Assembly: GCF_022288805.1 (NCBI RefSeq) | Contig: NZ_JAKOPM010000004.1 | Coordinates: 1-64,000, forward strand | DNA: 64,000 nucleotides | Source: Corynebacterium yonathiae | Lineage (GTDB): Bacteria; Actinomycetota; Actinomycetes; Mycobacteriales; Mycobacteriaceae | Direction: 5' to 3' | In this document: positions 36,902 through 47,741 of the stretch, one piece after another | How the letters are laid out: each line of letters starts with the position of its first letter | How positions within the stretch are numbered: the stretch's first letter is position 1 | Translations under genes and position numbers: made by a program | Notes under the pieces: generated by a model | Told to the model about the DNA's origin: nothing | The model's input: the letters and a program-made list of their open reading frames with translations, nothing else | The model's database searches: none

Positions 36902-38278
36902 TTAGCCCTGCAGTGTGTCCCTAAAACCTAGGGCAGAAACCAAACCCATCACCAGCGCAACTACGATGACGAGCAGCGAATTAATAATCGCTACTTCCGG
37001 GCTACCCGTTTGCATGACTGCAGATACCAAGGCGACTCCCAACACAGATCCCACTTGGCGGGAGGTGTTATACACGCCGGAGGCAGCGCCCATGAGCTGT
37101 GGCGGAATATCCCGCAAGGTGGTAGCTGCGTTAGAACCCCAAATGAACGATTGCCCTACACCTAGACCGGCAATAGGCAGGCCGAGGACCCAAGGAAGGG
37201 CGTCGACGTACATCACCCACCATGCTGCTAATAGCGAAAGTATAAGGATGGAAAATCCCATTACCCCAAGAAGGCGCGGATTAAGGTAATCCGCCATGAT
37301 TCCTGCGAGCGGGGATATCAGCAAAGAGACCAGCGCCATTGGCGCCACAATGATGCCAGCCTCGTCCGCTGGAATGCCCTGCATGGTCTGCAGCCACAAC
37401 ATGATGGGTAGCATCACCGCGGCCGCCATAAACCCCATAGCAATGATGCCTACCGAGCCGGCAAGATAATTGCGGTCGCGAAAGAGCGTCAGCGGCACCA
37501 GCGGGCTCGCTCCCCGAGCGTGAGCGGTAGCCTGCAATCGAATAAACCATGCGCTTGCAAGTGCCCCGGCAAGCAGAATAAGCCAAATGGGCCAGTCCCA
37601 GCCCATTACTGGGCCTTGTTGGATACCAAAGACAATCGCAGCCAAGGCGATCAAGGACACGATAGCCGAGGGCACGTCGATGGACTGCGCGGTGGTGGGC
37701 AGCTCAGGTACCCACATCAGCGCAAATAAAATGGCAAGTACCACGAAGGGAATGTGCACCCAAAAGGCCGCCTGCCAGCCAAACTGCCCCACCAGGAATC
37801 CGCCGAAAAGTGGGCCGGCGAGTGCGGCCACCGAGCCAATTACGCCCCATACGCCGAGTGCGCGGCCACGTCGCTCACGCGCGAAAATTCGATTAATTAA
37901 GGACATGGTCTGCGGCATTTGCAAGGAAGCACCCACACCCTGCACGGCTCGCGCTGCAATCAGCATTTCCACGGTGGGAGCCAGGGCACACGCCCCCGCC
38001 CCCACGCCGAAGATAGCCACGCCTAGGCAGAACATCCGGCGTTGGCCTAAAACATCACCCAAGCGGCCAGCAAAAAGCAGTGGCACCACCACAGCTAATA
38101 GATAGGAAGCCGATACCCACATAGTGTGGTTTACCCCTGCGTTCAATTCGCGCTGTAGGTCCGGCAGTGCCACCGCCACGATGGATTGGTCCAAAAGGGA
38201 TACAAAAAATCCCAGCGACAGCGCAAACATGGCGCGCCACGCTTGGCGCTCGGGCGGCAGGTGTGTCTCCACAGTCAT
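36902..38278 (-). CDS. MFS drug transporter, DHA2 (14-helix) type
   Basis: 458 residues from ATG 38278. About 14 hydrophobic helices. Motifs of the DHA2 family are LDQSIVAVALPDLQRELN (motif D1-like), FAGRLGDVLGQRRMF (motif A) and RAVQGVGASLQMPQTMSLI (motif C neighbourhood). It probably exports drugs or dyes using protons. AGTCTA read on the minus strand as TAGACT lies 8 nt before this ATG, so it is likely leaderless and divergent from the small membrane protein. Confidence 0.88.
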   Translation of the reverse strand: MTVETHLPPERQAWRAMFALSLGFFVSLLDQSIVAVALPDLQRELNAGVNHTMWVSASYLLAVVVPLLFAGRLGDVLGQRRMFCLGVAIFGVGAGACALAPTVEMLIAARAVQGVGASLQMPQTMSLINRIFARERRGRALGVWGVIGSVAALAGPLFGGFLVGQFGWQAAFWVHIPFVVLAILFALMWVPELPTTAQSIDVPSAIVSLIALAAIVFGIQQGPVMGWDWPIWLILLAGALASAWFIRLQATAHARGASPLVPLTLFRDRNYLAGSVGIIAMGFMAAAVMLPIMLWLQTMQGIPADEAGIIVAPMALVSLLISPLAGIMADYLNPRLLGVMGFSILILSLLAAWWVMYVDALPWVLGLPIAGLGVGQSFIWGSNAATTLRDIPPQLMGAASGVYNTSRQVGSVLGVALVSAVMQTGSPEVAIINSLLVIVVALVMGLVSALGFRDTLQG

Positions 38279-38313
38279 GGCCATAGAGTCTAGCGGTCCC
38301 AGAGATGTCGGCC

Positions 38314-38319
38314 TAGACT
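38314..38319 (+). promoter_or_regulatory. -10 element of a leaderless promoter for the 38326-38649 gene
   Basis: TAGACT, 6 nt before ATG 38326, divergent from the matching TAGACT that serves the MFS gene (38287-38292, minus strand). Confidence 0.5.
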
Positions 38320-38325
38320 GGCCAT

Positions 38326-38649
38326 ATGTCCATGATTGATATCAAAAAGCCCCAAGACGTTTCCACTGCCACCACTGTCACCCTCGGCCTCATCGGTGGC
38401 TGGGTTACTGCCCGCGAGACCGGTATTCGCCCACTCGGAGGCGTGCTCCTCGCCGCCGCCGGCGTGTGGGCAGGCCGCTCCTGGGCCAAGAAAACCACTC
38501 CGGCTACCACCGCTGGCCTGTGCGCACTCTACGTGGGTGCCTTTGGCGCTTCCCACCCGCTGGCTAAGAAGATCGGCGCTTGGCCGGCCGTCCTTGGCGT
38601 CACCGCGGCCTCGGCAGGCGCGGCCTATGCACTGTCCGACGCCAAGTAG
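38326..38649 (+). CDS. Small membrane protein of unknown function
   Basis: 107 residues with three to four short Ala/Gly-rich hydrophobic segments (VTLGLIGGWVTA, LGGVLLAAAGVWAG, GLCALYVGAFGAS, AVLGVTAASAGAAYAL). No recognised family. Codon use matches its neighbours, and a strong terminator follows directly, so it appears to be a real single gene. Confidence 0.75.
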   Translation: MSMIDIKKPQDVSTATTVTLGLIGGWVTARETGIRPLGGVLLAAAGVWAGRSWAKKTTPATTAGLCALYVGAFGASHPLAKKIGAWPAVLGVTAASAGAAYALSDAK

Positions 38650-38660
38650 TCCCCCCACAC

Positions 38661-38700
38661 AAAAATGCGCACCATGCCCGAAGACATGGTGCGCATTTTT
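38661..38700. terminator. Bidirectional terminator
   Basis: Perfect 16-bp inverted repeat AAAAATGCGCACCATG / CATGGTGCGCATTTTT with an 8-nt loop. Each side ends in a run of T on its own strand. It serves the small membrane-protein gene and the convergent META-domain gene. Confidence 0.95.
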
Positions 38701-38722
38701 AGTTTTAGAGTGCTGCGAGTTT

Positions 38723-39217
38723 TTACTTGGCAACACTAAACTCGACCGCCGCGTCCTTGCTGCCCAAGGCGACGGTACCGCCGGGGAGGTTAAAGAAGGA
38801 AGGCTTGGATTCAAGGAGGCCGAGCAGGGCGTCGGAAAGCTGCTGCGTATGCTCATCGCAAGCCGCGAGCGTGGAGTTAAACTCGCCGACGCTGATGGTG
38901 CCATCCGCTGCCACCTTGTAGGTGGTGGTATAGGTATTGCAGCCATCATTCATCACCAAGGAGTGGTCCTTGGCAAATTCGACGCTAAACTTTCCTTCTT
39001 CCTTAATGGAGTGGAGAGTTCCAGTGATGGTCTGACCCTCGATGTGAGGCTCCAGCTTCTCCGCGCCCTTCGGCAGCGGGGCAATAAGCCCAGAGTTGGT
39101 CGGCGCGGTCATGCTGAACCCCGGATCGATGGAGGGTACCTGCGCGGCATTGGCAACGCCTACGCCCATGAGTGCAGCGGCGGACAGCGAAAAAATTGCG
39201 GTCTTCTTGAAATGCAT
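38723..39217 (-). CDS. Secreted META-domain protein (HslJ-like)
   Basis: 164 residues from ATG 39217, 7 nt after TAAAAT (likely leaderless). The signal peptide ends near GVANA. The rest is a META/HslJ-like fold: a beta strand, NDGCNTYTTTYKVAADGTISVG and FNSTLAACDEHTQQLSDALL. The two Cys could form the disulfide seen in this family. Such proteins are linked to envelope stress or heat resistance in other bacteria; the role here is unknown. Confidence 0.78.
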   Translation of the reverse strand: MHFKKTAIFSLSAAALMGVGVANAAQVPSIDPGFSMTAPTNSGLIAPLPKGAEKLEPHIEGQTITGTLHSIKEEGKFSVEFAKDHSLVMNDGCNTYTTTYKVAADGTISVGEFNSTLAACDEHTQQLSDALLGLLESKPSFFNLPGGTVALGSKDAAVEFSVAK

Positions 39218-39303
39218 ACCCAATATTTTACCCCCGCCGAATATAAATTCAACGGGGGTAGATAAACCTTTATGGAATCGCCAGGAACCCCACAGAAAGA
39301 CGC

Positions 39304-40791
39304 TTACTTAGTACGGCCCGCCTCATAGGCGGCGCCCACCTTGTACAGGCGGTCATCTTCGAAGGCTGGCGCCATGATCTGCAGGCCGGTCGGCAGCTTG
39401 GTATCGCTGGCCAAGCCCGATGGCACGGACATGCCACACAGACCGGCCAAATTCAGCGGCAGGGTGCACAGGTCGAAGTTGTACATTGCCATCGGATCCT
39501 CGACCTTCTCCCCCAGCTTGAATGCGGTAGTCGGGGTGGTCGGGGAAACGAGTACGTCAACCTGCTCGAAGGCGCGAGCAAAGTCCTGGGCAATGAGCGT
39601 ACGCACGCGCTGCGCCTGCAGATAGTAGGCATCGTAGTAGCCCACGGACAGCGCATAAGTACCTAGCATGATGCGGCGCTTGACCTCAGGGCCAAAGCCC
39701 TCTGCACGGGACTGGGACATGACCTGCTCGGCAGAATGGGAGCCGTCATCGCCCGCGCGCAGGCCGTAGCGCATGCCGTCGAAACGCGCCAGGTTAGAGG
39801 ACACCTCGCACGGCATGATCAGGTAGTACGCAGCCAGTGCGTCATCGAAGTGCGGGCAATCTACCTCGACAATCTCCGCACCTTGCTCGCGCAACTGCTC
39901 AACGGCGGCATGGTAGTTCTCCATCACGCCTTCCTGCCAGCCATCGCGCTCAAATTGCTTAATCAGGCCGACCTTGATTCCAGAGAGGTCACCCTTAGCA
40001 CCCTCGCGTGCAGCGGCGACAACCGGCGCTACCGGCTTATCAACGGAAGTCGCATCGAAAGCATCGTGGCCAGCGATGACCTCGTGCAAGAGCGCGGTAT
40101 CGAGGACAGTGCGGCCGCACGGACCCGCCTGATCAAGGGACGAGGCAGCAGCGATAAGACCGTAGCGGGACACGGTGCCGTAGGTCGGCTTTACGCCAAC
40201 GGTGTTGGTCAGCGCAGCTGGCTGGCGGATGGAACCGCCAGTATCAGTACCGATGCCAAGTGGCGCCTGCCCGGACGCAAGCGCAGCAGCGGTACCACCG
40301 CCGGAGCCGCCCGGGGTGCGCTCGGTGTCATAGGGGTTATGCGCTGGGCCAAAAGCGGAGTTCTCATTGGAAGAACCCATAGCGAATTCATCCAGGTTGG
40401 TCTTGCCCAAGATGGGGATTCCAGCCTCGCGCAGCCGCTTGGTCACGGTGGCGTCATACGGAGAAACGTATCCCTCCAGCATCTTGGAGGCCGCGGTCGT
40501 CGGCGCATCGGTGGTAACCAGCAGGTCCTTAAGTGCCAGCGGCACGCCAGCTAGCCCGGAGGTCGGCTCTTCGCCGGCGTCGAGAGCCTTATCCACGGCG
40601 TCGGCAGCCGCGAGAGCTTCTTCCGCGCCTACGTGCAGGAAGGAGTTAAGCTCCTCGTTGGTCTCGGCAATACGGTCCAAGAAGGCCTGGGTAACCTCGC
40701 GGGAGGTAACTTCGCGGGAGTGAATCTTCTCCGCCAACTCAGCGGCGGTCAGGGAGGTCAAGCCCTCCGCAGGAACGGTCAGGTTAGACAT
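39304..40791 (-). CDS. gatA: Aspartyl/glutamyl-tRNA amidotransferase subunit A
   Basis: 495-residue amidase that releases ammonia from glutamine for tRNA amidation. The catalytic triad is Lys in LALKDLL, cis-Ser in [14 protein letters not shown] and nucleophile Ser in [13 protein letters not shown]. It begins 0 nt after the gatC stop, with GGAGGAG overlapping the gatC end. Complete and typical. Confidence 0.96.
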   Translation of the reverse strand: MSNLTVPAEGLTSLTAAELAEKIHSREVTSREVTQAFLDRIAETNEELNSFLHVGAEEALAAADAVDKALDAGEEPTSGLAGVPLALKDLLVTTDAPTTAASKMLEGYVSPYDATVTKRLREAGIPILGKTNLDEFAMGSSNENSAFGPAHNPYDTERTPGGSGGGTAAALASGQAPLGIGTDTGGSIRQPAALTNTVGVKPTYGTVSRYGLIAAASSLDQAGPCGRTVLDTALLHEVIAGHDAFDATSVDKPVAPVVAAAREGAKGDLSGIKVGLIKQFERDGWQEGVMENYHAAVEQLREQGAEIVEVDCPHFDDALAAYYLIMPCEVSSNLARFDGMRYGLRAGDDGSHSAEQVMSQSRAEGFGPEVKRRIMLGTYALSVGYYDAYYLQAQRVRTLIAQDFARAFEQVDVLVSPTTPTTAFKLGEKVEDPMAMYNFDLCTLPLNLAGLCGMSVPSGLASDTKLPTGLQIMAPAFEDDRLYKVGAAYEAGRTK

Positions 40792-41088
40792 TTATTCTCC
40801 TCCCAAAATCTGTGGCACAACAAAGCGCTCATCTTCTACGGCCGGCGCCTGGTCCAAGGCTTGCTCTGCAGTAAGGGTGCGTACAATAACGTCCTCGCGC
40901 ATCGGGGCGTCCACGGAGTGCGGGTGGCTCATCGGCTCCACGCCCTCGGTATCCACGTTTCCTACCGCGGAAACGGAATCAACAATCTCATCAATCTGCG
41001 TTGCAAACTGGGCCAGCTCTTCCTCACTCAGGGCCAAGCGGGAAAGCTTGGCGAGGTGGGCTACCTCATCACGCGAAATCTCAGACAC
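40792..41088 (-). CDS. gatC: Aspartyl/glutamyl-tRNA amidotransferase subunit C
   Basis: 98 residues from GTG 41088, chosen over longer ATG starts because GGATGGAG lies 5 nt upstream and other corynebacterial GatC proteins are about 99 residues. It is the small belt that holds GatA and GatB together: [21 protein letters not shown] and the Pro-rich C-terminal half ending FVVPQILG. It is the first gene of gatCA. Confidence 0.94.
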   Translation of the reverse strand: MSEISRDEVAHLAKLSRLALSEEELAQFATQIDEIVDSVSAVGNVDTEGVEPMSHPHSVDAPMREDVIVRTLTAEQALDQAPAVEDERFVVPQILGGE

Positions 41089-41125
41089 GCGAACTCCATC
41101 CTTTTTCTGCATAATCGTCATGCGG

Positions 41126-41161
41126 GTGAAAAATATTCACAAGAAGCATGTACCATGTGAA
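41126..41161. repeat. GTGAA/TTCAC inverted repeats upstream of gatC
   Basis: GTGAA (41126), TTCAC (41136) and GTGAA (41157) alternate in orientation in the 204-bp gap between divergent gatC and the ACT gene. Candidate regulator site; the gap holds no gene. Confidence 0.35.
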
Positions 41162-41292
41162 TTGCTATCGCCCCATGGTACTGCACCTACCGAGACGGCT
41201 GCCGCGTCACCCCAAATTTGCGTTGCTTGAAGCCCGCATTGTGACGCACGTATCATGTTTGGGACTGCAAATTACCGAAAGCGTGCGAGACC

Positions 41293-41952
41293 ATGTCCTT
41301 TTTGATTCGTGTACTGCTCCCCGATGCCCCAGGCAGCTTGGGCCAGCTTGCCGACGCCTTTGGACTCGTCGACGGCAATATCCAATCGGTGGATATCGTA
41401 GAAAACTTCCCCGATGGCACGGTCATGGATGACATTGTCATTGAGTTGCCACACGGTACCATGGCCGACGTCCTAATCACCGCTGCTTCCTCCGTCGACG
41501 GCGTGGAGGTCGACTCCATCCGCCCATTCAGCGGCCGAGTGGACCGCCGCGGACAAATCGAACTGCTTGCGCGCGTTGCCCATGCTACGAATGTCACTGC
41601 CGCTATGGAAGAGGTAGTAGCCGCGATCCCAAGGGCTTTAACCTCCACATGGTGCATCGTCATTGACAATAACGAGCCCATCCACCGCGTAGCTTCTTCC
41701 AATGCTGCCCCCGAAGATGACGGCACCGTTCCTCACGATATTGAGGTGGAAAGCGCACGCGTGCTCAGCCCCGAGCGTGACGAGTGGGTGCCAGATAGCT
41801 GGTCACTGCTTGACTCCGCACTCGCCGCCGCCCCGCTCGGCGATACCGGATTGGTTATCGCCATGGGCCGCACCGGCGGCCCTGACTACCTAGCCTCTGA
41901 AGTGGAGCACCTAGGCCACATCGGCACCATCTTGGGCAGCTTCCTCAAATAG
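41293..41952 (+). CDS. ACT-domain protein
   Basis: 219 residues. The N-terminal ACT domain is LIRVLLPDAPGSLGQLADAFGLVDGNIQSVDIVE; a second, weaker ACT-like half follows, then a C-terminal domain (VIAMGRTGGPDYLASEVEHL) that recalls sensor proteins binding nucleotides. The same gene sits between gatC and ligA in C. glutamicum (cg1402) and M. tuberculosis (Rv3013). It probably senses an amino acid; its target is unknown. Confidence 0.85.
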   Translation: MSFLIRVLLPDAPGSLGQLADAFGLVDGNIQSVDIVENFPDGTVMDDIVIELPHGTMADVLITAASSVDGVEVDSIRPFSGRVDRRGQIELLARVAHATNVTAAMEEVVAAIPRALTSTWCIVIDNNEPIHRVASSNAAPEDDGTVPHDIEVESARVLSPERDEWVPDSWSLLDSALAAAPLGDTGLVIAMGRTGGPDYLASEVEHLGHIGTILGSFLK

Positions 41953-41962
41953 CCGGACCGAT

Positions 41963-44038
<2,076 letters not shown>

Positions 44039-44064
44039 CTATCCCTCGTGTCGGGGCTAGCTAC

Positions 44065-44070
44065 TAAGGT
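44065..44070 (+). promoter_or_regulatory. -10 element of a leaderless promoter for the exonuclease gene
   Basis: TAAGGT, 7 nt before ATG 44078. It is back to back with the ligA -10 box (TACACT, minus strand, 44032-44037). Confidence 0.5.
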
Positions 44071-44077
44071 ATGGATC

Positions 44078-44749
44078 ATGAATTTCGACGCCTCCCGCAT
44101 GCTCGCCTTCGACCTTGAGACCACCTCGGCCAATCCCAAAGAAGCCCGCATCGTCACCTCTGCCCTAGTCCGCATTGATGGCCGCGATGTACAAAAGGTG
44201 GAGCACCTCGCCGATCCCGGAATCGAGATCCCGCAGGAAGCGACCAACGTGCATGGCATCACTACCGAAAAAGCCCGCGCCGAGGGCCGACCGCACGAAG
44301 AGGTTCTGAAAGATACGGTCGAGACAATCAAGGCCGCATGGGAGGATGGTCTAACGCTCATTGTCTACAACGCTGCTTTTGATCTCACCGTGCTGCGGAG
44401 CCTCACCGGCGATTTCACGGTCACTGGCCCGGTCTATGACCCCTATGTAATCGACCGCGTCAGTGATAAGTGGCGCAAGGGCAAGCGCACCCTTGGCGCC
44501 GTGTGCGAGCACTACGGCGTCGAGTTGGGCAACGCCCACGAAGCTACTGCCGACGCCCTCGCAGCCGCCCGCGTTGCCTGGAAACAGGTACGCCAGCACT
44601 ACCCCAACCTGGCACAAATGGATGAAAACGAGCTCATGGAATTCCAGGCGGTCAAGTGGTACGAGGACCGGACTGCATTCAAGAAATACCTAGAGGGCAA
44701 GGGCCGCGATGCATCGGATGTCTCCACTGCATGGCCCCTAATTTCCTAA
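44078..44749 (+). CDS. DnaQ-like 3'-5' exonuclease
   Basis: 223 residues from ATG 44078. DEDD exonuclease core: Exo I MLAFDLETTSANP, Exo II YNAAFDLTVL and Exo III HEATADALAA, with His before the Asp (DEDDh type). It also has VHGIT, typical of Pol III epsilon-like enzymes. The C-terminal 50 residues are charged. It could act in proofreading or repair. It is divergent from ligA. Confidence 0.88.
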   Translation: MNFDASRMLAFDLETTSANPKEARIVTSALVRIDGRDVQKVEHLADPGIEIPQEATNVHGITTEKARAEGRPHEEVLKDTVETIKAAWEDGLTLIVYNAAFDLTVLRSLTGDFTVTGPVYDPYVIDRVSDKWRKGKRTLGAVCEHYGVELGNAHEATADALAAARVAWKQVRQHYPNLAQMDENELMEFQAVKWYEDRTAFKKYLEGKGRDASDVSTAWPLIS

Positions 44750-44789
44750 AACCGTTGCAATAGTTCTAGCTTTTTGGAATTCTAGAACT

Positions 44790-45287
44790 ATGGAATCTTT
44801 GGAATCGAGAGTCTTGGCCCTCGAAGAGCGCGTCGCCAAGCTCGAAAGCCCCACAACAACCCCAGCAGAAGCTTCCACAGGCGAGTCCACGATGTGGCTC
44901 GCGGACGCCCTCGAGCCTTCTCCAGAACTCCCCGAGGGATCCGTTATTTTTGGCGGCAACCTCACTATCGGCCAGAGCTCTTATACCTACCAATGGCAGC
45001 GGCCAGCTGAAGTAGTCACACATGGCGACTGGTCTGAAAACCTCGACCGCCTCGCCGCACTAGCCCACCCCGTTCGTGGCGATATCCTGCGCCGACTCCT
45101 TATTGCACCAGCTACCGCCGCAGAACTTGTCGAAGAAGAACTAGTTACTTCCACCGGTACCGCCTACCACCACCTCAGCGCCCTCACTAGTGCTGGATGG
45201 ACCACCAAGACAGGCGGACGATACGCAATTCGACCTGCCCGAGTGGTTCCTCTCCTGACCATCATTACCGCAAGCGAGGCCCACTAA
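44790..45287 (+). CDS. ArsR-like winged-helix regulator with N-terminal coiled coil
   Basis: 165 residues. An N-terminal leucine-zipper-like stretch (LESRVLALEERVAKLE) could dimerise. The C-terminal half is a winged helix: LDRLAALAHPVRGDILRRLL, ATAAELVEEELVTSTGTAYHHLSALTSAGW, resembling ArsR and HTH_20 proteins. It overlaps the serine-hydrolase gene as TAATG, so the two form a translation-coupled pair. This suggests that the regulator controls or responds to the hydrolase (inference). GC is lower here than around it. Confidence 0.78.
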   Translation: MESLESRVLALEERVAKLESPTTTPAEASTGESTMWLADALEPSPELPEGSVIFGGNLTIGQSSYTYQWQRPAEVVTHGDWSENLDRLAALAHPVRGDILRRLLIAPATAAELVEEELVTSTGTAYHHLSALTSAGWTTKTGGRYAIRPARVVPLLTIITASEAH

Positions 45288-46279
45288 TGCGCAAATTAGC
45301 ACTGGCCACCATCGCGGCCGCGATATCGGCCACCTTCCTGCTCATCGTGGGACCCCAGCGAATCTCGATGGCTACTACCGCAACCGGCGATCCAGAACTC
45401 TCCACATACCTACGGGAGCACCCAGAGCCCGGCTTCAACAACCTCACCGTCTTCACACTTGTACAGGAAAAGGCCACCTTCGCCGGACTCGGCGCCGATG
45501 AGCACACCGAGGTGGAAATCGGTTCTGTAACCAAGATGTTCACCGGGGAAATTGCCCACCAACTAGTAGAAGAGGGAAAGATTCGCCTCGACACCACGGT
45601 GGGCGAAGTTCTCGAGGTTGACGACGCACCCGTCTCCGATGTCACAGTTCAGGAGCTGCTCGAGCACACCTCGGGGCTTCCACGGTTAGCGAATGGCAGC
45701 TTTTTCTCCTCCGTATTCGGGAGCGTCACTGGCGCTAACCCCTACGCGGGAGAAACCAACCGAAACATCTTAGATACAGCGATCGAAGCAAAGCTTGAAG
45801 ATCGTGGTACAGAAACCTATTCCAACTTGGGATACGCCCTGCTCGGAATCCTTTTGGAAAGGGTCACTGATACGCCCTATGAACAGCTGCTCCACGAGAG
45901 AATCTTTAAGCCAGCTGGGATGACGGAAACTTATCTCATGACACCAGGGGCCGTCCCCGAAAATGCTCCACGCGGACTCACCTCCACCGGCCGAAAGGCT
46001 GAGCCTTGGGAAATGGACGGCTGCTTTGCTGCCGCTGGCGCCATTAGGTCCAATGCGAGTGATATGGCAGCTTTCACTGAGTGGTTTATCAAAAATGGCG
46101 ACACCGCTTTCGGCTGGCAAGAGGATGAAGATAACCACACCTTCTGGCACAACGGTGGCACCTACGGATACTCGACAATGCTTATCATTGATCCGAAGAG
46201 CGGCCGCGCAGCCTTCGCCAATAATGATTCTCCAGCAGGAGTCGAAAATCTCGCCCAAGCACTGTTCGACCAGCTTTAA
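45287..46279 (+). CDS. Exported serine hydrolase, class C beta-lactamase/PBP4* family
   Basis: 330 residues. The signal peptide or membrane anchor is within the first 30 residues. The catalytic motifs are SVTK (nucleophile Ser and Lys, about residue 82), YSNLGY (about 182) and HNGGTYGYS, the KTG equivalent. Such proteins may be D,D-peptidases, esterases or beta-lactamases; the actual activity cannot be read from motifs. It starts at TAATG within the regulator stop and is followed 10 nt later by a small membrane-protein gene. Confidence 0.85.
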   Translation: MRKLALATIAAAISATFLLIVGPQRISMATTATGDPELSTYLREHPEPGFNNLTVFTLVQEKATFAGLGADEHTEVEIGSVTKMFTGEIAHQLVEEGKIRLDTTVGEVLEVDDAPVSDVTVQELLEHTSGLPRLANGSFFSSVFGSVTGANPYAGETNRNILDTAIEAKLEDRGTETYSNLGYALLGILLERVTDTPYEQLLHERIFKPAGMTETYLMTPGAVPENAPRGLTSTGRKAEPWEMDGCFAAAGAIRSNASDMAAFTEWFIKNGDTAFGWQEDEDNHTFWHNGGTYGYSTMLIIDPKSGRAAFANNDSPAGVENLAQALFDQL

Positions 46280-46288
46280 GGAACCACA

Positions 46289-46600
46289 ATGCTTTTATCC
46301 ATAGCCATCGCCGCCATTATTGCATCTGAGTTCTGGGCTGCATGGAATGCTCTAAAGAAACCACGCTCTACCGCTTCGCTGGTTGCGACAGGGATAATCA
46401 CTCTTATCACCGTGATATTTATTGGTTACGCAATGCCGTGGTACAGAATCCTAAATTTTGGCTGGTGGTACGCACTCGTAGCCGCTAGTTCCCTTCACAT
46501 CGGCGCCATCGCGTGGAGAATCTACACACCCCACCAGAAGAAGTCTCCCAATTCTCCTAAATCTCCAAGTACGGCTAAAAGTCTCCCAAATCTCCAATAA
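46289..46600 (+). CDS. Small membrane protein downstream of the serine hydrolase
   Basis: 103 residues, three predicted helices (LLSIAIAAIIASEFWAAW, ASLVATGIITLITVIFIGYA, WWYALVAASSLHIGAIAW) and a Lys/Ser/Pro-rich tail. TTAAGGAACC lies before the ATG as a weak ribosome binding site. It is third in the regulator-hydrolase cassette. No family recognised. Confidence 0.68.
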   Translation: MLLSIAIAAIIASEFWAAWNALKKPRSTASLVATGIITLITVIFIGYAMPWYRILNFGWWYALVAASSLHIGAIAWRIYTPHQKKSPNSPKSPSTAKSLPNLQ

Positions 46601-46607
46601 CAAGGGT

Positions 46608-46613
46608 TACACT
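46608..46613 (+). promoter_or_regulatory. -10 element of a leaderless promoter for the AAA ATPase gene
   Basis: TACACT, 6 nt before ATG 46620; no ribosome binding site. Confidence 0.5.
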
Positions 46614-46619
46614 AGCCAT

Positions 46620-47741
46620 ATGGAAAATCCGTTCCGCCCTACATTCGGCGCTCCTCCCCTGTTCTGGGTCGGGCGCGGTATCGTGCTCGATAGCTTCCGC
46701 ACTGCGCTCGATGGCTCGGCTGGCAATGCCTCTCGTTCCATGGTGCTTAGCGGCGCAAGGGGCATTGGTAAGACGGTCCTCATTAACGAGTTGGAAGACA
46801 TTGCTGAAGCGCGCGGTTGGGTAACACTACGCGCCTCTGGGCGCTCCACCATGGTGGAGGAATTGGTCAATACCACCATCCCCAGGCTGCTTGAACAGCT
46901 CTCTCCGAGCGATAAGAAGAAGGTCAGCCGCATCGGCATCGGCGGCGTGGGGTCAATCGGCTTCGACCATCAAAGAGAAGATCGCTTCACCCCCACGCTA
47001 AATACTCGCCTGCGCGAGCTTTCCACTGAGCTAAAGGGCACCGGCATCCTGCTTACCATCGACGAGGTGCAAGACGCCGATGTCGAAGAACTCACTACCA
47101 TCGCCGTGGCGTACCAAGACCTAGTGCGCGATGAATTCGACATCGCTTTGGTAGCCGCTGGTCTTCCCCAGGGAGTCAACCACCTATTAGATCTCCCCGG
47201 GGTAACGTTCCTGCGCCGGGCCCAGAAGTTCGTCTTAGGACCGCTTTCTCCGGCCAACACGCAGCAGGCTCTAGAGCACACGGCGTCGGGCTCGGGATTG
47301 GAGTTTAGCCCCGAGGCGATTAGGGACGCCGCGACGCTCACCCGGGGCTACCCGTACCTCGTGCAATTGGTTGGCTCACTGGCGTGGGAGCACAGTCGCC
47401 GAAACAAGGAAAGTGGCATTTCACAGGAGACGATTGCTTCAATAGCTCCGGAGGCAATTTCAATTATGGGCGCGCAGGTGCACCAGCCTGCTACGTTGAC
47501 CTTGCCACCGGCACAGCGGGAGTTTTTAGAGGCAATGGCCGCAGTCGAAGTGGATGGCATCGCCACCATCGCCGACATCGCAGGGCACATGGACCGCACC
47601 GTGCGATCCTTGTCCGCCACTCGCCAGCGGCTTATCGACGCCGACCTGATCGAACCCACCGCACACGGCAAGCTGCGCTACGTCATCCCATATATGGGCG
47701 AATACTTCACTACCACGGATAGCCGCGGGCGCGTCGATTAA
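46620..47741 (+). CDS. AAA (ORC/STAND-like) ATPase with C-terminal winged helix
   Basis: 373 residues. NPFRPTFGAPPLFWVGRG is the usual start of this AAA group. Walker A is SGARGIGKTVL (about residue 45) and Walker B is ILLTIDEVQDAD (about 140). Sensor and lid regions follow, and a C-terminal winged helix begins near 300 (IATIADIAGHMDRTVRSLSATRQRLIDADLI), which should bind DNA. Relatives are Orc1/Cdc6-like or MalT/STAND-like ATPases and some toxin or defence partners. No partner is adjacent. It shares the TTAA stop with the convergent MetE-like gene. Confidence 0.8.
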   Translation: MENPFRPTFGAPPLFWVGRGIVLDSFRTALDGSAGNASRSMVLSGARGIGKTVLINELEDIAEARGWVTLRASGRSTMVEELVNTTIPRLLEQLSPSDKKKVSRIGIGGVGSIGFDHQREDRFTPTLNTRLRELSTELKGTGILLTIDEVQDADVEELTTIAVAYQDLVRDEFDIALVAAGLPQGVNHLLDLPGVTFLRRAQKFVLGPLSPANTQQALEHTASGSGLEFSPEAIRDAATLTRGYPYLVQLVGSLAWEHSRRNKESGISQETIASIAPEAISIMGAQVHQPATLTLPPAQREFLEAMAAVEVDGIATIADIAGHMDRTVRSLSATRQRLIDADLIEPTAHGKLRYVIPYMGEYFTTTDSRGRVD

